This document shows, piece by piece, positions 1 to 12,710 of a stretch of 64,000 bases of DNA. The notes beneath the pieces are model-generated. The model saw only the letters and a list, made by a program, of their open reading frames with translations, had not been told where the DNA came from and searched no databases. Each line of letters opens with the position of its first letter. Within the stretch, counting starts at the first letter, position 1. Source of the DNA: Hydnum rufescens UP504 (Eukaryota; Basidiomycota; Agaricomycetes; Cantharellales; Hydnaceae); NCBI GenBank assembly GCA_014904985.1, contig MU128910.1:441399-505398 (forward strand), given 5' to 3'. Made by a program: the position numbers and the translations under genes.

Positions 1-910
1 CCCTTCAGCCATTCAGCTTGATGCTCCTCGTATACAACATCCGCACCGAATATCACATCGAAAGGCTGTCTAAGGGTTGCATCTAGGTTGGGCAACCGTT
101 GTCCTTCGTCATCGCGAAAATTAAATGCCGAGGCAATAAAGTCCTGCCAATCGAGGTGGCAGGCACAAATAGCGACCTGTCCACTGAATGGGGCATTATG
201 CATTATATTTTTGCCGAGATTACTGAGAACCACGGCGTCGAAATCTGTGGCGACGATATCAGCGGCACGAGAAACATTGCTGGAGATCGATTTCGCAACG
301 ACCAGACTAACGAGGCCCGTTCCCGCTCCCAGCTCCAGGACTCGCAGGGAACGACCGTCAACAGTGTGGGGAAGGAAGTAAGCAGGATCCAAGGCAATGG
401 CTCTTCCCAAAACCAACGCACTTCCCCATATCTGCATCCCAACGGCACCGGGGTGATCATGAGAGTTTATGCTTCCTTCCCGTATGCGCACTCCTATAGC
501 CTCGTTTTGAGTCGATGGGAAGGAGAGTGTACGGACGACTTCACCCGATCCTGAGGAGCCAGAGCAGATGGCAAGAAGAGAGGTTACTTTATTTAGGAGC
601 GGCTCATGTCGATCCTCATTCGACTCGGATAATCGACAAGCAACGGCCGAAAGCCAGCGGATTGCGAAATCTCGTTCAAAGATATCGTCTTTGCCTTCAT
701 CTGCATGAATTTTTTTTTAGAACAAGGGAAGCCGATCGTCGGGAGGCGACCGGCCGACTTACTTGAAGCATCCCAGGGCCTCCCGGCGTCCACATATAGG
801 TCGAAAAGACGATCGAGAGCAATGATCACCGAATCTGAGTCGAAGTGTTTCGTCAGATGGGGGAGAAATTGCGTGGGATGCTGCTTCACTATTCTAGGCT
901 CTACTTGCAC
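1..910 (-). CDS. Class I SAM-dependent protein methyltransferase (Methyltransf_16 / METTL21-EEF2KMT type), partial
   Basis: Likely a cytosolic or nuclear lysine methyltransferase of the seven-beta-strand Methyltransf_16 group, which uses S-adenosylmethionine to modify translation factors or chaperones. Seen: ATG at 908-910, a first exon to 763, a GTAAGT donor at 757-762, an acceptor CAG at 701-703, then one long open exon. The second exon has motif I VLELGAGTGLVS, an acidic strand-2 motif (VATDFD) and the family signature ADVVYE, a DxxY motif followed by His, close to the window edge. An aromatic stretch (MQIWGSALVLGRAIA) precedes motif I, as in EEF2KMT/FAM86 relatives. The C-terminal end lies beyond base 1, so the exact substrate class cannot be settled. 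It is divergent from the MFS gene, 1.4 kb away. Family call is firm; the substrate is inference. Confidence 0.85.
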
Positions 911-2304
911 GCTAAAAGATCCCTTAAGGCCTCAATTCCTGTACATGTATAAGTGAAGAAACAAAACATACAGAACATCTTCATTTCTTAAAATATTGAC
1001 CGAGACTTTGCTGATGTTCGACGGAACACATACGAGCTCACAAACTTGTGGGGAGTATCATGGATGGATCCATTGCGATGATGGTGACTGGAAGGGGGAT
1101 CCAGTATCATGGCCCAGAAGAGGCACCAGTACTGAGACTACTGGGCAAATGTAGCGTCTGTAACGCTTGCCTGTGACTGTCACTTAACCTACAGTCCTAA
1201 GACTGCACACAACATCAAATTCTCCCCAAATCCCTGCTCACAATTCAACTTGATACTTGATAGAGACGCTCTTGTTTCTGTCATCTCTGTCAGACCCCTC
1301 TGCTCCGATTATCTAACCAAGGGACACTTGATCTTTGCACTCGGCACATTCCAACGAATCGCAGGAGGGCCCTATATAGAGGCTGGCAAGAACTGCTAGG
1401 AGGACCCGCCACGGATGTAAGGAAACCACTAGCAGGATGCAGTGCACCATCACTACTGTGCAACTGCCAGTAGTAATGACGCCATGCTTGGACCCTCGAA
1501 AGGGAGAATTTAAGCTTGAAGCTTCTGAAAGGCTCAGAAAGGCTCTCTTAGCTTGTGGCCTTGTGGGAGCGACTCGCTTATAAGTTATCACTACCTGCAT
1601 TACTGGATGCCGTGTACCGAGCTCAGGAACCAATACGACCTGCCGGAATACACTTATCAAACCCTGGGTTGCGTGCTCGTACCTTGTTATTGAGCTCTGG
1701 GAATCAGATATGGATGCCGATTGGGGTTACTATGTTCGAGGGAAGAGATGATCTTCTCCTGTGTAGAGGCGGAAAGCGCCGAGAACGATCTAGTGATAGC
1801 AGAGGGCGAAACTAGAAAGACAGTTCGATGGGGCGGACGCGTAATAGACGTCGTACGAAAGAGAAGGACCATGACTTGGAAATAGATAGCTGATAGGAAA
1901 ATGAGTAAGGGCGGTCACTTCTCGTGGGCCGTAGACTTGGAGAAAGAATCTGACAAGCGTTCAATGCCTTTACGCGTTCTTATAAGGGTATATCTGTGTT
2001 GAGGCCCTTCGCCGAGGTGTGGTGTACGATGAAGAGGGTGGAGTTCATCAAGAGTCGGCGGAAATATTAGCCGATATGCGTATGGCTCGTGAGGCGAAAC
2101 GCGGTGTCTCTATGTTGGAGGACTGCAGGGCTGGAGTCCTTGCGGGCGAGCGGGGTTTCGGCGCCCTAGTCCTAGTCAGTATGCGTTATGTGAGAGGATT
2201 GTTGAAGATATATTCACTTATCATCCGCTGTATATTGTGGGGACGGCTTCTTCTGGCTTTAAGTTCCCTCGATACGATGTGTACCCCTTTCACTTGATAC
2301 CAGC
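911..2304. other. Intergenic region between divergent genes
   Basis: Separates the start of the methyltransferase (-) from the start of the MFS carrier (+), so it should contain both promoters. It has several short open frames on both strands (for example 1313-1660 minus and 2019-2297 plus), none with recognisable domains or a consistent exon pattern. I see no gene here. Confidence 0.5.
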
Positions 2305-4940
2305 ATGAAGTCGAATGGTTTTGCAGAGGAGGACACCCTAAAGCACGGGAAGGTCGTCGTCGACTCCAGTCTTGTGGATGATGCGGCTGTCTTCATCTCA
2401 AGCGACGACGAGCTGCTTGATCCTGCTGCCGCCGCTAAGGTCAGAGCTAAGATTGACAAGCATTTGCTCCCTCTCATGCTGGGTGAGTGTGAGTCATGCA
2501 TCGGGGAGACACTGGCGCCTGATAGTATTCCTCAGCGCTGTACTGGTTAGAGTCCGTCCACCGTCTTGTGACCGATATACTCATCTACTTCCAGTGTCCA
2601 ATTCATCGACAAAACCACTCTTGGGAACTCTGCAAATCTTGGTATCAAGCACACCGCACATTTAAACGCCAATCAGTATGTTATGCGGATTCATAAATGT
2701 TTCTTGCCCAACCTGACCCATCCACTTTTCTAGATAGTGAGCCTTGATCAATCATATAAGTACAGCCTGCATCGCTGACAAGTAAAATTTAGCAACTGGC
2801 TTGGGACAGTATTCTACCTCTCATATCTTGTGTTTGAATATCCGTGTGTTAACGTTGTTTCCCATCCATATGCTCAGTATTGACGCCCATCCCTGGATTA
2901 TAGGCAGAATCTAGCTCTCCAGCGATTTCCGGTGGGTATCGGTCCATTAGGATGAGGGCGACCTAACACTTTGTCAAGGTCGGCAAATGGATGGCGTGTA
3001 ATATCTTCATCTGGGCCATTGCACTTGCTTCGCATGCTGCTTGTCATTCATTCGGCGCTCTATTTGCTGTGCGATTCGTAAGTCGTCCTGTAATACCTCT
3101 TCCATTCCCCTTTAATTTGTTTTCCAGATTCTTGGAATGTGCGAGGGATCAATAACGGCTGGCTTTCTCATCGTTACCAGTATGTTTTGGACCCATAAAG
3201 AGCAGTCGGTCCGCGTTGGATATTGGTTTTTGATGAATGGAACTGGTCAGGATTTATCCTATTCCTCTGACAAGTGTTAATGACACATTGACTTGGATTT
3301 CGTGTGCCTACTTAGCGCAAATCGTGGCTGGATTGGTGACATTTGGCTTGGTACACATAAAGCACTCACCTCTTGCCCCATGGCAGTGGTATCTTTTGAT
3401 TACTGGTATTCTTACTCTCTGCATTGCAGTCTTGTTCTGGTATATATCTCCCTCGGACTTATTTTCGACGACTCTAAACCCCTTGTATTCCAAGGTTTTT
3501 CTTTCCGGACAATCCTCAAACTGCGTGGTTCCTTACACCCGAAGAGAGGACAATAGCCATTAAGAGGATTCGCTCTAACCAATCCGGGGTTGAAAATAAA
3601 CACTTCAAACTGGGACAGTATGTAATGTCCTCTACTTCTGAGTTCACGAGCTTGACTCTTCCGGACTCAGAATGTTAGAAGCACTCCGAGACCCGAAGAC
3701 ATGGATCTTTTCCTTGTTGTGAGTCATACATGGTGTGGCCACCCGACCCTCGTCATTAATCCTCTGTCCCATTGATGTGGCAATTTAGCGCGGCTCTTAC
3801 GTGAGTTTTACCAGGTTCTTACTCCAGGTTCGGAAGTTGAGCTTATTGACGTGTGTAGTAACATCCCAAATTCTGTGAATTCCTTTGGACTTCTTCAATG
3901 GTCCCACAAATTACTGAAATGCAGGGTCCGATAGCTCACTAATCAGCGTGCGATTATCGTCAAGTCTTTTGGCTTTTCCACCCTCGTTGTCACTCTACTT
4001 GGGTGTATTGACGGTTTGATCGAAAGTACGCGAAGAGTATTTCAAGCATAGATGTCTGGATTCGCTAATATATTGGCCGTACAGTCGTCACAATTTTTTC
4101 AGCCGTGAAAATCGTTGAGCGCATTCCAAATAGTCGAGCGTCCGTCGCTGCACTGTACTATATTCCAAATATGCTCGGTGCTATCCTCATTCTGGCCTTG
4201 CCGTGGCAGAATCGGAACGGGCTTCTAGCCGCTACCTACCTCACAGGTCCGCACTCCTTCCTTCTCACCCCCATCTTCGAGGCATAGAGCATGACACCAC
4301 ACCCTTTCTGCGTTTTTTGTGCATGTCATAGACATTGCATCTTCTGGGTTTGTTTTATCACTAGGATGGGTGACGGCAGTCACTGCTGGCCACACCAAAC
4401 GTGTAACAACTCAAGCGATCATGCTAAGCTCTTATTGTGTTGGTGCGTCCATACACATGCATATCGTTTATCTCTGCACTCGAACTTTATCTGGAGTTTC
4501 TCAGGCAATATCGTCGGCCCACAGATGTGGCAGCAGGTGAGCTGGATATCTTCCTTTTTCCATGCGACTGGATCGCGACGTTATCTCTGATACCAATACC
4601 TATTTTCTCAGCAATATGTACCACGCAATCGTGTCCCATGGGGCGTCATACTTGGGTGTTTCACCATCTGTCCGCTGCTCTACTCCTTGCTGCGATGGCG
4701 TCTCGCACGGGAAAACCGACGGCGAGACCTGGAGGAAGACTCTGTCGAGACGATCCAGGATACGTACATCATCCGTGAGAAGGCAGACGGCACCAAGGTT
4801 GAGACACACATCGATGAGGTAATGCAGCACTTCATCACATTTGATTTCGTATACTCATCATTACCCTATTTCTCGATCTCATCCAGGCATTCCTTGATTT
4901 GACCGATATCGAGAATCGGAAGTTCAGATACGTGCTCTGA
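2305..4940 (+). CDS. MFS anion:cation symporter, Dal5/Tna1-like (allantoate/nicotinate permease family)
   Basis: Proton-coupled plasma-membrane carrier for small organic anions (allantoate, nicotinate, pantothenate and similar in known members). Seen: ATG at 2305, an acidic N-terminus, then the family hallmark KIDKHLLPLM leading into TM1. After splicing come QFIDKTTLGNSANLGI, WLGTVFYLSYLVFEYPQN, RFPVGKWM, and TM segments near 3010-3200 and 3330-3440. FFFPDNPQTAWFLTPEER and DPKTWIF are the usual landmarks of the central loop, followed by LTNQRAIIVKSFGF, YIPNMLGAILILALPWQN and GHTKRVTTQAI, with a soluble tail ending RKFRYVL and stop at 4938-4940. At least nine short introns fit GT-AG rules, including the donor inside the F-E-Y-P codon near 2841 and the one at 3435-3494. 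About 500 residues, normal for the family. I found no frameshift. Substrate is not deducible. Confidence 0.9.
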
Positions 4941-5365
4941 TTTTTTTTTCTTCGAATCTATCTGTCGGAAGCTTTCTTGAGAAGGAGCGGAACCGACGTA
5001 TTTGTACATGACCTTGACGAATGAATCCTTGTTCCATATCCGTGAGATGTCAATGAAGACCTCTACTAGAACATGAGGCGTGCGCAAGCGGTGAAGTCGA
5101 CCCTGAAGGAGTACCCTCGCCTCAGCTCCATCCTCCACACGAGCAGTCAAAGCACTGCATCTTATGAAGGGCGCCCGGTGACTCCTGGGCATCAGTGTGA
5201 TGGTTGTGGGTGTGAACACTTTGCATCTTCGGAGACATCCCCAGCCTCGAGGCTCACCGAGCCACTGCAGCTTCATGCCATCCACACGACTACCACAACC
5301 AAGGCCTGTACGACCTTCTTCCTTCCATAAATATGTCTCCCTAATGACGGGTTGCTTCCTAAAGA
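4941..5365. other. Intergenic region; antisense open frame noted
   Basis: Lies between the MFS stop and the coiled-coil gene. A long minus-strand open frame (5438 down to 4866, first ATG near 5279) runs antisense into the last MFS exon, and a plus open frame covers 5073-5330. Neither has a recognisable domain. The missing start exon of the downstream gene could lie here. Confidence 0.4.
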
Positions 5366-6686
5366 TTGAACGATAATTCAACCCAGCCGAGCCCCAAATG
5401 GCAAGCGGTATTGTGGCCAAAGTATCCGCATTCCTCAAAGAGAACAGAGCACGCCGAAGAAGACAGAAAGTGTGCCCTCGAAGAACGAATAGCGAACATG
5501 GCCAAAGGGACGGAGGACCAAATACAAATCGAATACAACGAGCGCCTCGCCTCCATCAAGAACACGGAGAGTCAACAGCTCTTGAAATTGTACTCCAAAA
5601 TAGCTAGCCTCAAGCGCGAGCATGCCATCGCCCGACACAGGGAAACAAAGATCGTTTCATGGCTCAATTCGACATTGTACCAAGACCTCTGCGAGCGGAG
5701 GCAAGTGCGAAGCGCGGAGCGCTTGTTGGAGGAAGCTCCCGAACCACCTCGAGGGCTCGTCTGTGGGGAAGACGTGATTGCCCAGGTCCAACGCATGCTC
5801 AGCCAAGGCCAGAAGGCACTGGATGAGCAGTTGAAAGAAGAATGCAGCAAACTAGAGGACAAATGTCGAGCCGCGAGGGCCCGTGCTATAGAGCAGCGGC
5901 GAAAGGCCCTCGGCGAGGCAGCACAGACACGAATATCGAAACAAGCGGCAGCACGAACGACTCGCGTCGCAAATTCGGAAAGAGGAGGAACCGACTGTCC
6001 TGAAGATGCACATGGATTTAATTCGTGGACTCGAGATTATATTAACGGGCGACGAGAAGGGTGACACCAGAGAGGGGGCCACGGGGACTGTAGAAGGGAA
6101 TGACGAATATGGCCAGGAGAGGCACGGGTCCCAAGCCGATACCACGAAATCAGAACACCTGAATGAGAACAACCAGGGGCACGAACCGCCGGAGATCCAA
6201 GAGCAGGACCAGCCAGACAGAGAATTAGAAGCTCGCGCGGCAAGGGGAAGCAAAGTAAATGGTGCGGAGAGACTGGCGCCTCAGCAGGCACAACGAATCC
6301 CGACCCCTTCGCATGCACAAGAGAAGGTCGCGGCTCGAGATATCAAAAAAGCCTGGAATGCCTATGTTTCCTTCACGAAAAGATTCGAGAAACGTCGTCA
6401 CTATCGCCTCACATTCGCGGATATCACCTGGCCCGTGCTTTCTCCGGTTACTGATGCCAATGGTATCACCCACACAAAGATCGCCAAGTTCCTTCTCTCC
6501 TTACATCATTCCGCGGGAATCGCTCAGACTGTCAGATTGAGGGACGCCTTGGTTCGCTGGGACCCAGAGAAATTCGAGTCACAGTGGATGGATCGCATCG
6601 TTGAGAGGGACAAAAGGAAGGTGAAGGAAGCAGTAGAGGCTGTTGCAAGGGAACTGCTTCGTTTGCAGGCGGAGGAATTGGTATAG
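5366..6686 (+). CDS. Charged coiled-coil protein of unknown function, apparent +1 frameshift
   Basis: I do not know the function. The N-terminal half is a Glu/Lys/Arg-rich helix rich in heptads (about 5430-5980), starting with a KWQAVLWPKYPHSSK motif and containing VSWLNSTLYQDLCERR. An acidic Gln/Glu-rich linker follows, then a compact C-terminal domain (about 6330-6680): KAWNAYVSFTKRF, RLTFADITWPVLSP, IAKFLLSLHHSAGIAQ, LVRWDPEKFESQWMDRI. This domain recurs in basidiomycete hypothetical proteins to my recollection. The open frame from 5366 starts on TTG and the first in-frame ATG (5498) lies inside the helix, so a start exon is missing or lost. Coding moves from the frame of 5366 to that of 6006 somewhere in 5892-5960, where no intron fits; several C-A-G triplets there match the pattern described in the findings. 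Confidence 0.65.
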
Positions 6687-7925
6687 GGCGTGCCTGGTCT
6701 GCTGGCACCTTGGATCATCACAGGAATCGTCTGAATTGCTGCTGTTGATGCAATCGAAGCAAGAATCGAATGAACAAGCAATCGCAGAGACATGAAGGTC
6801 AGAAATTCTGGGCGTATATCATTGATAACAAAAGGGCCTCCGAAGCTCCGAAGCATTGGGCTACCACATCTACGGCGCAATTGTTGCTGCAAGTTGGGTC
6901 TCCTACGAACACAAAACGGCCGTGTGGGAAATTCCACGTAACGCTGTAAGCGTGAAATGTACTCGTATCACAATAGACACTCAGGCCTAGGTAACTTAGG
7001 CCTATTAGTCTGGTTACGAGAGGCCTATTTGTCGGGCAGCCAAGGCTCGCAAAGTGCCGGTTTTATTACATAAGATGAGACCCACTGAGGGACGTGGGGT
7101 GTACTGAAGTAGGCAGAATGCTCATCGGAATCGACTGCGGACCAGACCTACCCCTGATTACCCTGCATGTTACATAATACCGCGTTTTTGATGGTGGGTC
7201 ATCAGATGATTTCACCGTTTGAGTCTTTGACCCGCTGACCTGACCCCAGTGGGCGAGTGCTACATTTGTATATGGCCAGTGTTTGTCGTCTTTGACGATG
7301 GGCGCCACCGAAACGCGGGATCCGATTAAGCCACGGGAAGTATACAGCTGTACACTACAGATGGCGAGAGAAATCCTCTGAAATGAAGGCCAGTTATCAA
7401 AGATATTTCACTTCAACGCATACTGTGGATTCCGACCCACACGCAGGGAGGTGCCATGATATCAGCATATATTGGGGTCTTAACATTCCACGTATATAGC
7501 ATATCTCCGGGGAACCATTTCTATTGCTCTTAAAGAAGGCCCTTTGGCGAATTTATCACAAACTGCCCTTGTCGCGCCGTTTCACCAAGCTAGCTCACGA
7601 GCTTGCCGAACACCCCTTCCCTCTCGCAGCAGGCCACACGATAATTCTATTATTGTTAGATTGTCGCAATATGAGCAGAGTAGTGTGTTATACTTGTGTC
7701 ATTCACACCCTCCTTGGAGCCTGTCCCTCTTGTGCCTGGAGATTCGAAATGGACAGTCACGCGTGCAGACTCTTTTGTGGCATGCTCCTACGCAGGGCCA
7801 AGGTGGTGTTGCCCGATTGGGGGTGCTTCGAAACGCACCGCGCGCGTGTTCATTATGCTCCCGGTGGCCGCAAGCTCAGCCGATGCTGCCGTCACCCTAG
7901 GCGTGGCCCACCAGTACAATCAGGG
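6687..7925. other. Mostly non-coding; weak plus-strand open frame
   Basis: No domain was recognised. An open plus frame around 7696-7959 (VPLVPGDSKWTVTRADSFVA, then PIGGASKRTARVFI) has protein-like composition but starts on GTG and lacks clear partner exons. It could be an exon of an unresolved gene or chance. The stretch 6687-7500 has nothing I can support. Confidence 0.3.
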
Positions 7926-9291
7926 CTATCCAGGAAGCCAGGGTGATTCTTCCAAATGACGTTGGACGCTAAACAGCCAACAGCCAAACAAGCGCAGGAA
8001 ATCAAAGGATAGGAATAGCGAAAATGGAGACGTTAAAGGGGATGTCGCCAGAGTGTCGAACTTATCCATCCCCCAAAGAATAAAGAAGCCGAAACCTCTA
8101 CTAACGTGTACCCACAACAAATTCCATCGACCATTTCCTCCCCAGGGAGCGTGGATAGGCAGCTCCTGATCGATCCGGGCGAGCAGGATGAGTGCTAACG
8201 GGACGCCGAATGGGTGCTTGTGGTCGGTTATATGCACGACGAAAGAAGGCCAACGCAAAAGTCTCGACAATCAGCCATCATCTCCGCTCAACCCTCGCGG
8301 ATGGTGCCATGCGATCCTGCGTGATCCTTTGGTTCCAGAATATGGTGTTGCCTTAGGCAAGGAGTTGAGTGTGGGAATGGCGGAAGATGGACGAGGAACG
8401 CGGGAAATCGAACATTGCGGGAAAGTGAAGTGGTTTATGGAGTCGCCATTACATTTGATTTGGGTCTTGCCATGCTGGATCATGTTACGCGAAGATATGG
8501 CCTCAACCTGATGTCCGGAGTGGATATGGTAAATTCTCCACAATCTGAGAGATCGGAACCTACAGTGCTACTTTGGGGGCCCGAGATCCAAATTTTTGCA
8601 CGCTCAAAAACCTCGAAGAGTGTAGGGGTGTCTGGATCGTCCAAGACGCCGGTGGGGTCGCGGGCGAAACGACAGAGAGCCTCGTCAGGCATGTCGATTT
8701 GATAGGTCAACGCATACGAGACATTAGGACCGTCGATTCGATGTCGCCGAGTCCCAAAAGCCCCCTGGGCCAGGTCTTTGAGAATGAGGGCACGGAGATC
8801 GGCTCTCCATGCTCTGTCTTCTATGCCCGAACCGCCTGGTCTTCGGGTCTTTTCGAGACGGGAAGTGTAATAGTGTACAGGGATGAGATCGCTCGCCAAG
8901 GGCGATGTAGAAGACTCGGAGGAGTTGGCGCAAGCGGTAGACATGAGGGCTCGAGAGTGATGGCGTTGGGTTCTCAAGATCTGGGGCATACATTTGAGGC
9001 TGAAGAAACTACATTATCCAGGACGTAGCCGCATTGCAATTCAAAAATTTGTAGTTGCAAGAACAGCGGATCCACAATGTTATTGCGGGGGAATATGGGG
9101 TATTTGGCCGCCAGTTTAGGGAAAACCATTCTTGAGTGCTCGTCGAACCTGACAATGAAGGCAGAGAACTCATCGATGGGAGCTTTTGTACGTTTCAGGC
9201 GAAGAGATAAATGTGATGCCGCGGGGAAGAGCCACAGAGAGAAACGCGTAGCTTGCAACCAAATTCTACAGTATACAGTGAGGGCTGTCAT
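7926..9291 (-). CDS. Hypothetical protein, multi-exon, borders uncertain
   Basis: Three minus-strand stretches look coding and probably belong together. The first begins with ATG at 9289-9291 and gives a hydrophobic then mixed segment (RFSLWLFPAASHLSLRLK, VFPKLAAKYPIFPRNNIVDP), ending near a GTATGC donor about 8992. The second (about 8944-8530) includes SDLIPVHYYTSRLEK, AWRADLRALILKDLAQGAF, YALTYQIDMPDEALCRFA and TPTLFEVFERAKIWISGP. The third (about 8270-8120) has PSFVVHITDHKHPFGVPLAL and ELPIHAPWGGNGRWNLLWVH before a GTTAGT donor. I recognise no family. The 3' end and the introns at 8530-8280 are unresolved, and a stop between the second and third blocks may be intronic or an artefact. Coding is more likely than not; the structure is a sketch. 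Confidence 0.4.
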
Positions 9292-10501
9292 GGCAATTAA
9301 CCATAGATCGACCTAGATCTAGATGGAGAATCTCGAACATCCCCAGAAATTGAAGTCAGTGTTATTTTCGATGCGAAGGCAACGCTATAGCCGCACGGAT
9401 TACCCCGGGTGCCTACGATTTGAAACGCGTGCATTGAAGTGAATAATTAAGACGGATGATCCTAACCGTCTGAGCTCAAAGTCCGGGGCTACTGGGCGAC
9501 GGTCGTAAAGGCGTGTAAAATTACCCCGCATTGCGTTGCACTACATGCTTTCAAGAAGCTCAAAGCAGGGAACGAGGGCTGTGGGGAAGCACGAGTGTGC
9601 GAAATCCGTGGGCCAAAAGCGGGATTGGATACTCAGGGAAGGCGGCTTTCGGGGAGTCTAAGGGCGGACCGTCAGGTGCGCTCGTCACGCAATAGTGGCC
9701 ACATATAGCATGCATTCAGAAACCTAGGGAATACTGTTTGAAAAGTTGAACCGAACTTACAAAAGTGTGACGAATTGAGGAACAATCCCAACGGTACCTG
9801 GCATGAGTGAGAGTAGTGATCAGCATACAGCATACTTCTATGGGATACAGGGAATTTGACGTAGATGATGTTAAAGGGTGGTGAAGGCCACTTGCCTCGA
9901 AGGCCTAGCGTCGGCTTGGGCCGGACAGAGCGGGTAACGAAATCATGCAAAACGGGCCGGCGTCTGAGCAGCAGAGATGGGATTGTATAGCGAGGACTGG
10001 GAATAGATGCATAAACGTATATGAAGATCTTTGCGCCGTTTTGCGCCATTGCCGCGCAGGGCGGTTGTTGCGACTAGGCGATAGTTGAGACGCATAAGTT
10101 GAGGTAGAGTGTGATCAGTTGACCCAACGACAGGGCTCTTGGATCATGCAGGAAATACCACCGCAACATTTTGAATGCCGTAATACCAAGGGTTGGGCTG
10201 CTCAGCTGAGAACGAGCATTTTTTGGAAATTCGCGTAGGGCGAGTACGACGGGGGGCCACCGCCTGGAATAAGCGCTGATGTCGGGGGTCTGTCGCTCTC
10301 CGAGCATCTAAGGGGCTCATCTAGGGCTCATCTATTGTAGATCATTTGCGGGACCTGGATGGCCCGGTGGCTATACAGTTCCTCGCAGTTCAATGCCGAA
10401 AGTTTAACAACCCCCTTTGTCTCCACGGGGTCAGATGATGGACTCCAGTTTTTCGTACTTAAGGCCTCACGCGCATTCCTGGACAACTTTGTGCATTCCT
10501 C
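9292..10501. other. Intergenic region, no gene identified
   Basis: A minus open frame at 9672-10049 starts with ATG (MAQNGAKIFIYVYASIPSP) but has no recognisable domain and no supporting exons. Nothing else stands out. Confidence 0.4.
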
Positions 10502-12710
10502 ATGGGTCGTGACTATCCTGCCGACGTCCTCTATGCTATTGCCTGTGCAGTGAGCCTTGCTGCCGTGCCTGCCACTCCCTCCTCCCTCGATCCTCTCTAT
10601 CATCTTCCCTCGTCTGCACCCGCGCATACCCCTCCTCCGTATCCCGGCACCCACTGGTCCGAGCAGGCCTCTCGTAAGACACTCGCTACTCTTTGTCTCG
10701 TTCAGCAAGGATTTTCGTGACGCTGCGAGGCCCTGGTTATGGCATCGCCTAGAGGTCAACATCCCTCGTAGCTGGCTTACTATTCTTAATGAAATATGCG
10801 GCGGAGACCCCGCCGAACCTGCGCCCAATAGCCCAAACTTCATGCCCGAAATTGCACTGCCGCCCTTCTTGCCAGAGCCTTGCAGCCTCCTCCCTGTTCC
10901 AGGAATACGAGGACCCATTCACCCGCAATCACCGAGGTCCAATCGACATTCCCAGCGGCTCTGTTCCGCTGGACCTCCTCACGCCACCGGCTTCCCGTGA
11001 TCCAAGTCCTGCTCGCTTACGTTCTGCATCGCCCGGTCGCTGGCGCCTTATCCGAGCCGTTAACCACTAGGTCGGAGCCCGGCTTGTATGGTAAGCAGCA
11101 CCGCTTGCCAACTGGTGGCTTGTGCTGACAAAATCACTGTCAAGTCCCCACACCGGTGGATCCCAGTCCTGGCCGCCATGTCAGACACTTGGATTTCAAC
11201 CATTTTCGCACTATAGGGGTCAGTATATCTAGCGCCTTGTTTTTGGGTGTTCGCAGCAATAACTTATTCTCTCTAAGATGCGACGATATGTCGGGGATGG
11301 CTTGCATAGCCGTTTCGTGACAGGGCAGCGGCTAGACAAGCTGTTGAAGGTTCGAGCCTAACTCGGCAAGCAAGGTGCTAGCTGACGTCATCACTTGTAG
11401 GAACTTCCGAATTTGATGGCTTTTGGGGCCACCGAATTCATGGACAGTGCAATGAGTACAGAAGTTCTATCTGAACTCTTCCTTCGCGGTTCATCGATGC
11501 GTCCGATAGCAAGAGGCCGTGGGGCTGTTCCAAACTCCGAAGACGAACTGCAAGAAGAGGAGGACGAGGAACGTCTGGCTGATTATAGACCTATCCAGGC
11601 TATCGATTTATGTGGCTGCGTTAGCTCGGTCTTTGTCAATGCACTGCAACACTTCGTCGAATCTCAAGGTTTGGGAATGGTTCCGACCGAAGGGGGGTTG
11701 AGCCGTCCTCGCCGGTCCTTCACTGGACTCAAGCGTCTTGGACTGCGTGGTGTGACATCTGTGCCCCGGCGACACTCACGGCGATGGTCTGCTCATTTCC
11801 TTCACTAACTCATATCGACTTGTCGGGGACCCGGTGTCCCCCAGAGCTGCTGCACATTCTTGGTACCTCTTCCACTCTTCGTCTGCAATCCGTTGCATTA
11901 GCGCGTTGCACGCGCTTGACAAGGGAATCTATCACGTCCTTTTTGATTGAAGGACACTCTACACATGACATCACTGAACTCTCCCTTTACGGGGACCTTA
12001 CTTTCCCCTCTTCTCTCACAGAAGAGGACTTAATGCGAATCGTTACCGAGGCGCCATGTTTTAAATCTGGTCGCATGGAATATCTCGACCTTTCGTCGGG
12101 TCCCGTCACACCCGCTATTTTAATTGCATTTTCCACACAGCCCTCCCTGCGATCGCTTGGTCTTTCGCACATTCCGACCCTTTCATTGTCCGCTATATCC
12201 TCATTCGTCCTCGATCGCGCACCCAACGTGGAAATACTTACGTTAATATCTAGTACCCCCGAATTATGCGCCCGGAATGCTCGGGATGTCTCCTTTGCTG
12301 TTCATTCCAATCTGTTGAGGTCACTGCGGATAGTTCCCTTTTATTTCCCCATTTTTCCATTCCGTGTCCCCGAGTCTCCCTCTCCCAGCGGTCCTCCGGT
12401 CCCAGGCACACCCACGCGATTGCGTGTGATTGAATTAGGTTCTCCCACACTCGCGTGCCTGGGTGCTGGAGCTGACTCGTGGCGTGTGGTGAGGAGTCGT
12501 GGTGGTCGTGCGTGGTACGTCGATACTGCAAGCGCGTGGATCGATGGTGTTTTCAGGAGGGATCTAGCAGTTGGACATCCTGTGAGAGAAGAAGTCACGA
12601 GACTGGCGGCTTGTGATGGAAATGTCATCGGGAGTGGTTCTGTTGGATGGCATTCTAGAAAAATGGAGGTGCGTGGCATGATCGCAGTTTCCTCTCTAGA
12701 TTGCATCTGA
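10502..12710 (+). CDS. F-box / leucine-rich-repeat protein with three apparent frameshifts
   Basis: Probably a substrate-recognition subunit of an SCF ubiquitin ligase; target unknown. Seen: ATG at 10502, an F-box start (DYPADVLYAIACA), then KTLATLCLV followed in another frame by KDFRDAARPWLWHRLEV, the usual end of a basidiomycete F-box. Next come SWLTILNEICGGD, DLLTPPASRDPSP, GRWRLIRAVN, HVRHLDFNHFRTIG, and LRR-like strands such as SLTHIDLSGTRCPPELLHIL and SLRSLGLSHIPTLSLSAI. It stops at 12708-12710. Introns fit about 11072-11160, 11219-11277 and 11350-11400. The frame changes at 10703-10705 (C-A-G), near 10883-10885 (C-A-G) and at the C run 11764-11767. Because the protein is conserved on both sides of each site, I infer sequence error or recent damage rather than three genes. 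Confidence 0.75.

Noticed and set aside
4866..5438. 190-codon minus-strand open frame antisense to the end of the MFS gene
   Set aside because: It overlaps a well-supported MFS exon, has a poly-Lys stretch created by a T run, and shows no domain. It is most likely a shadow frame.
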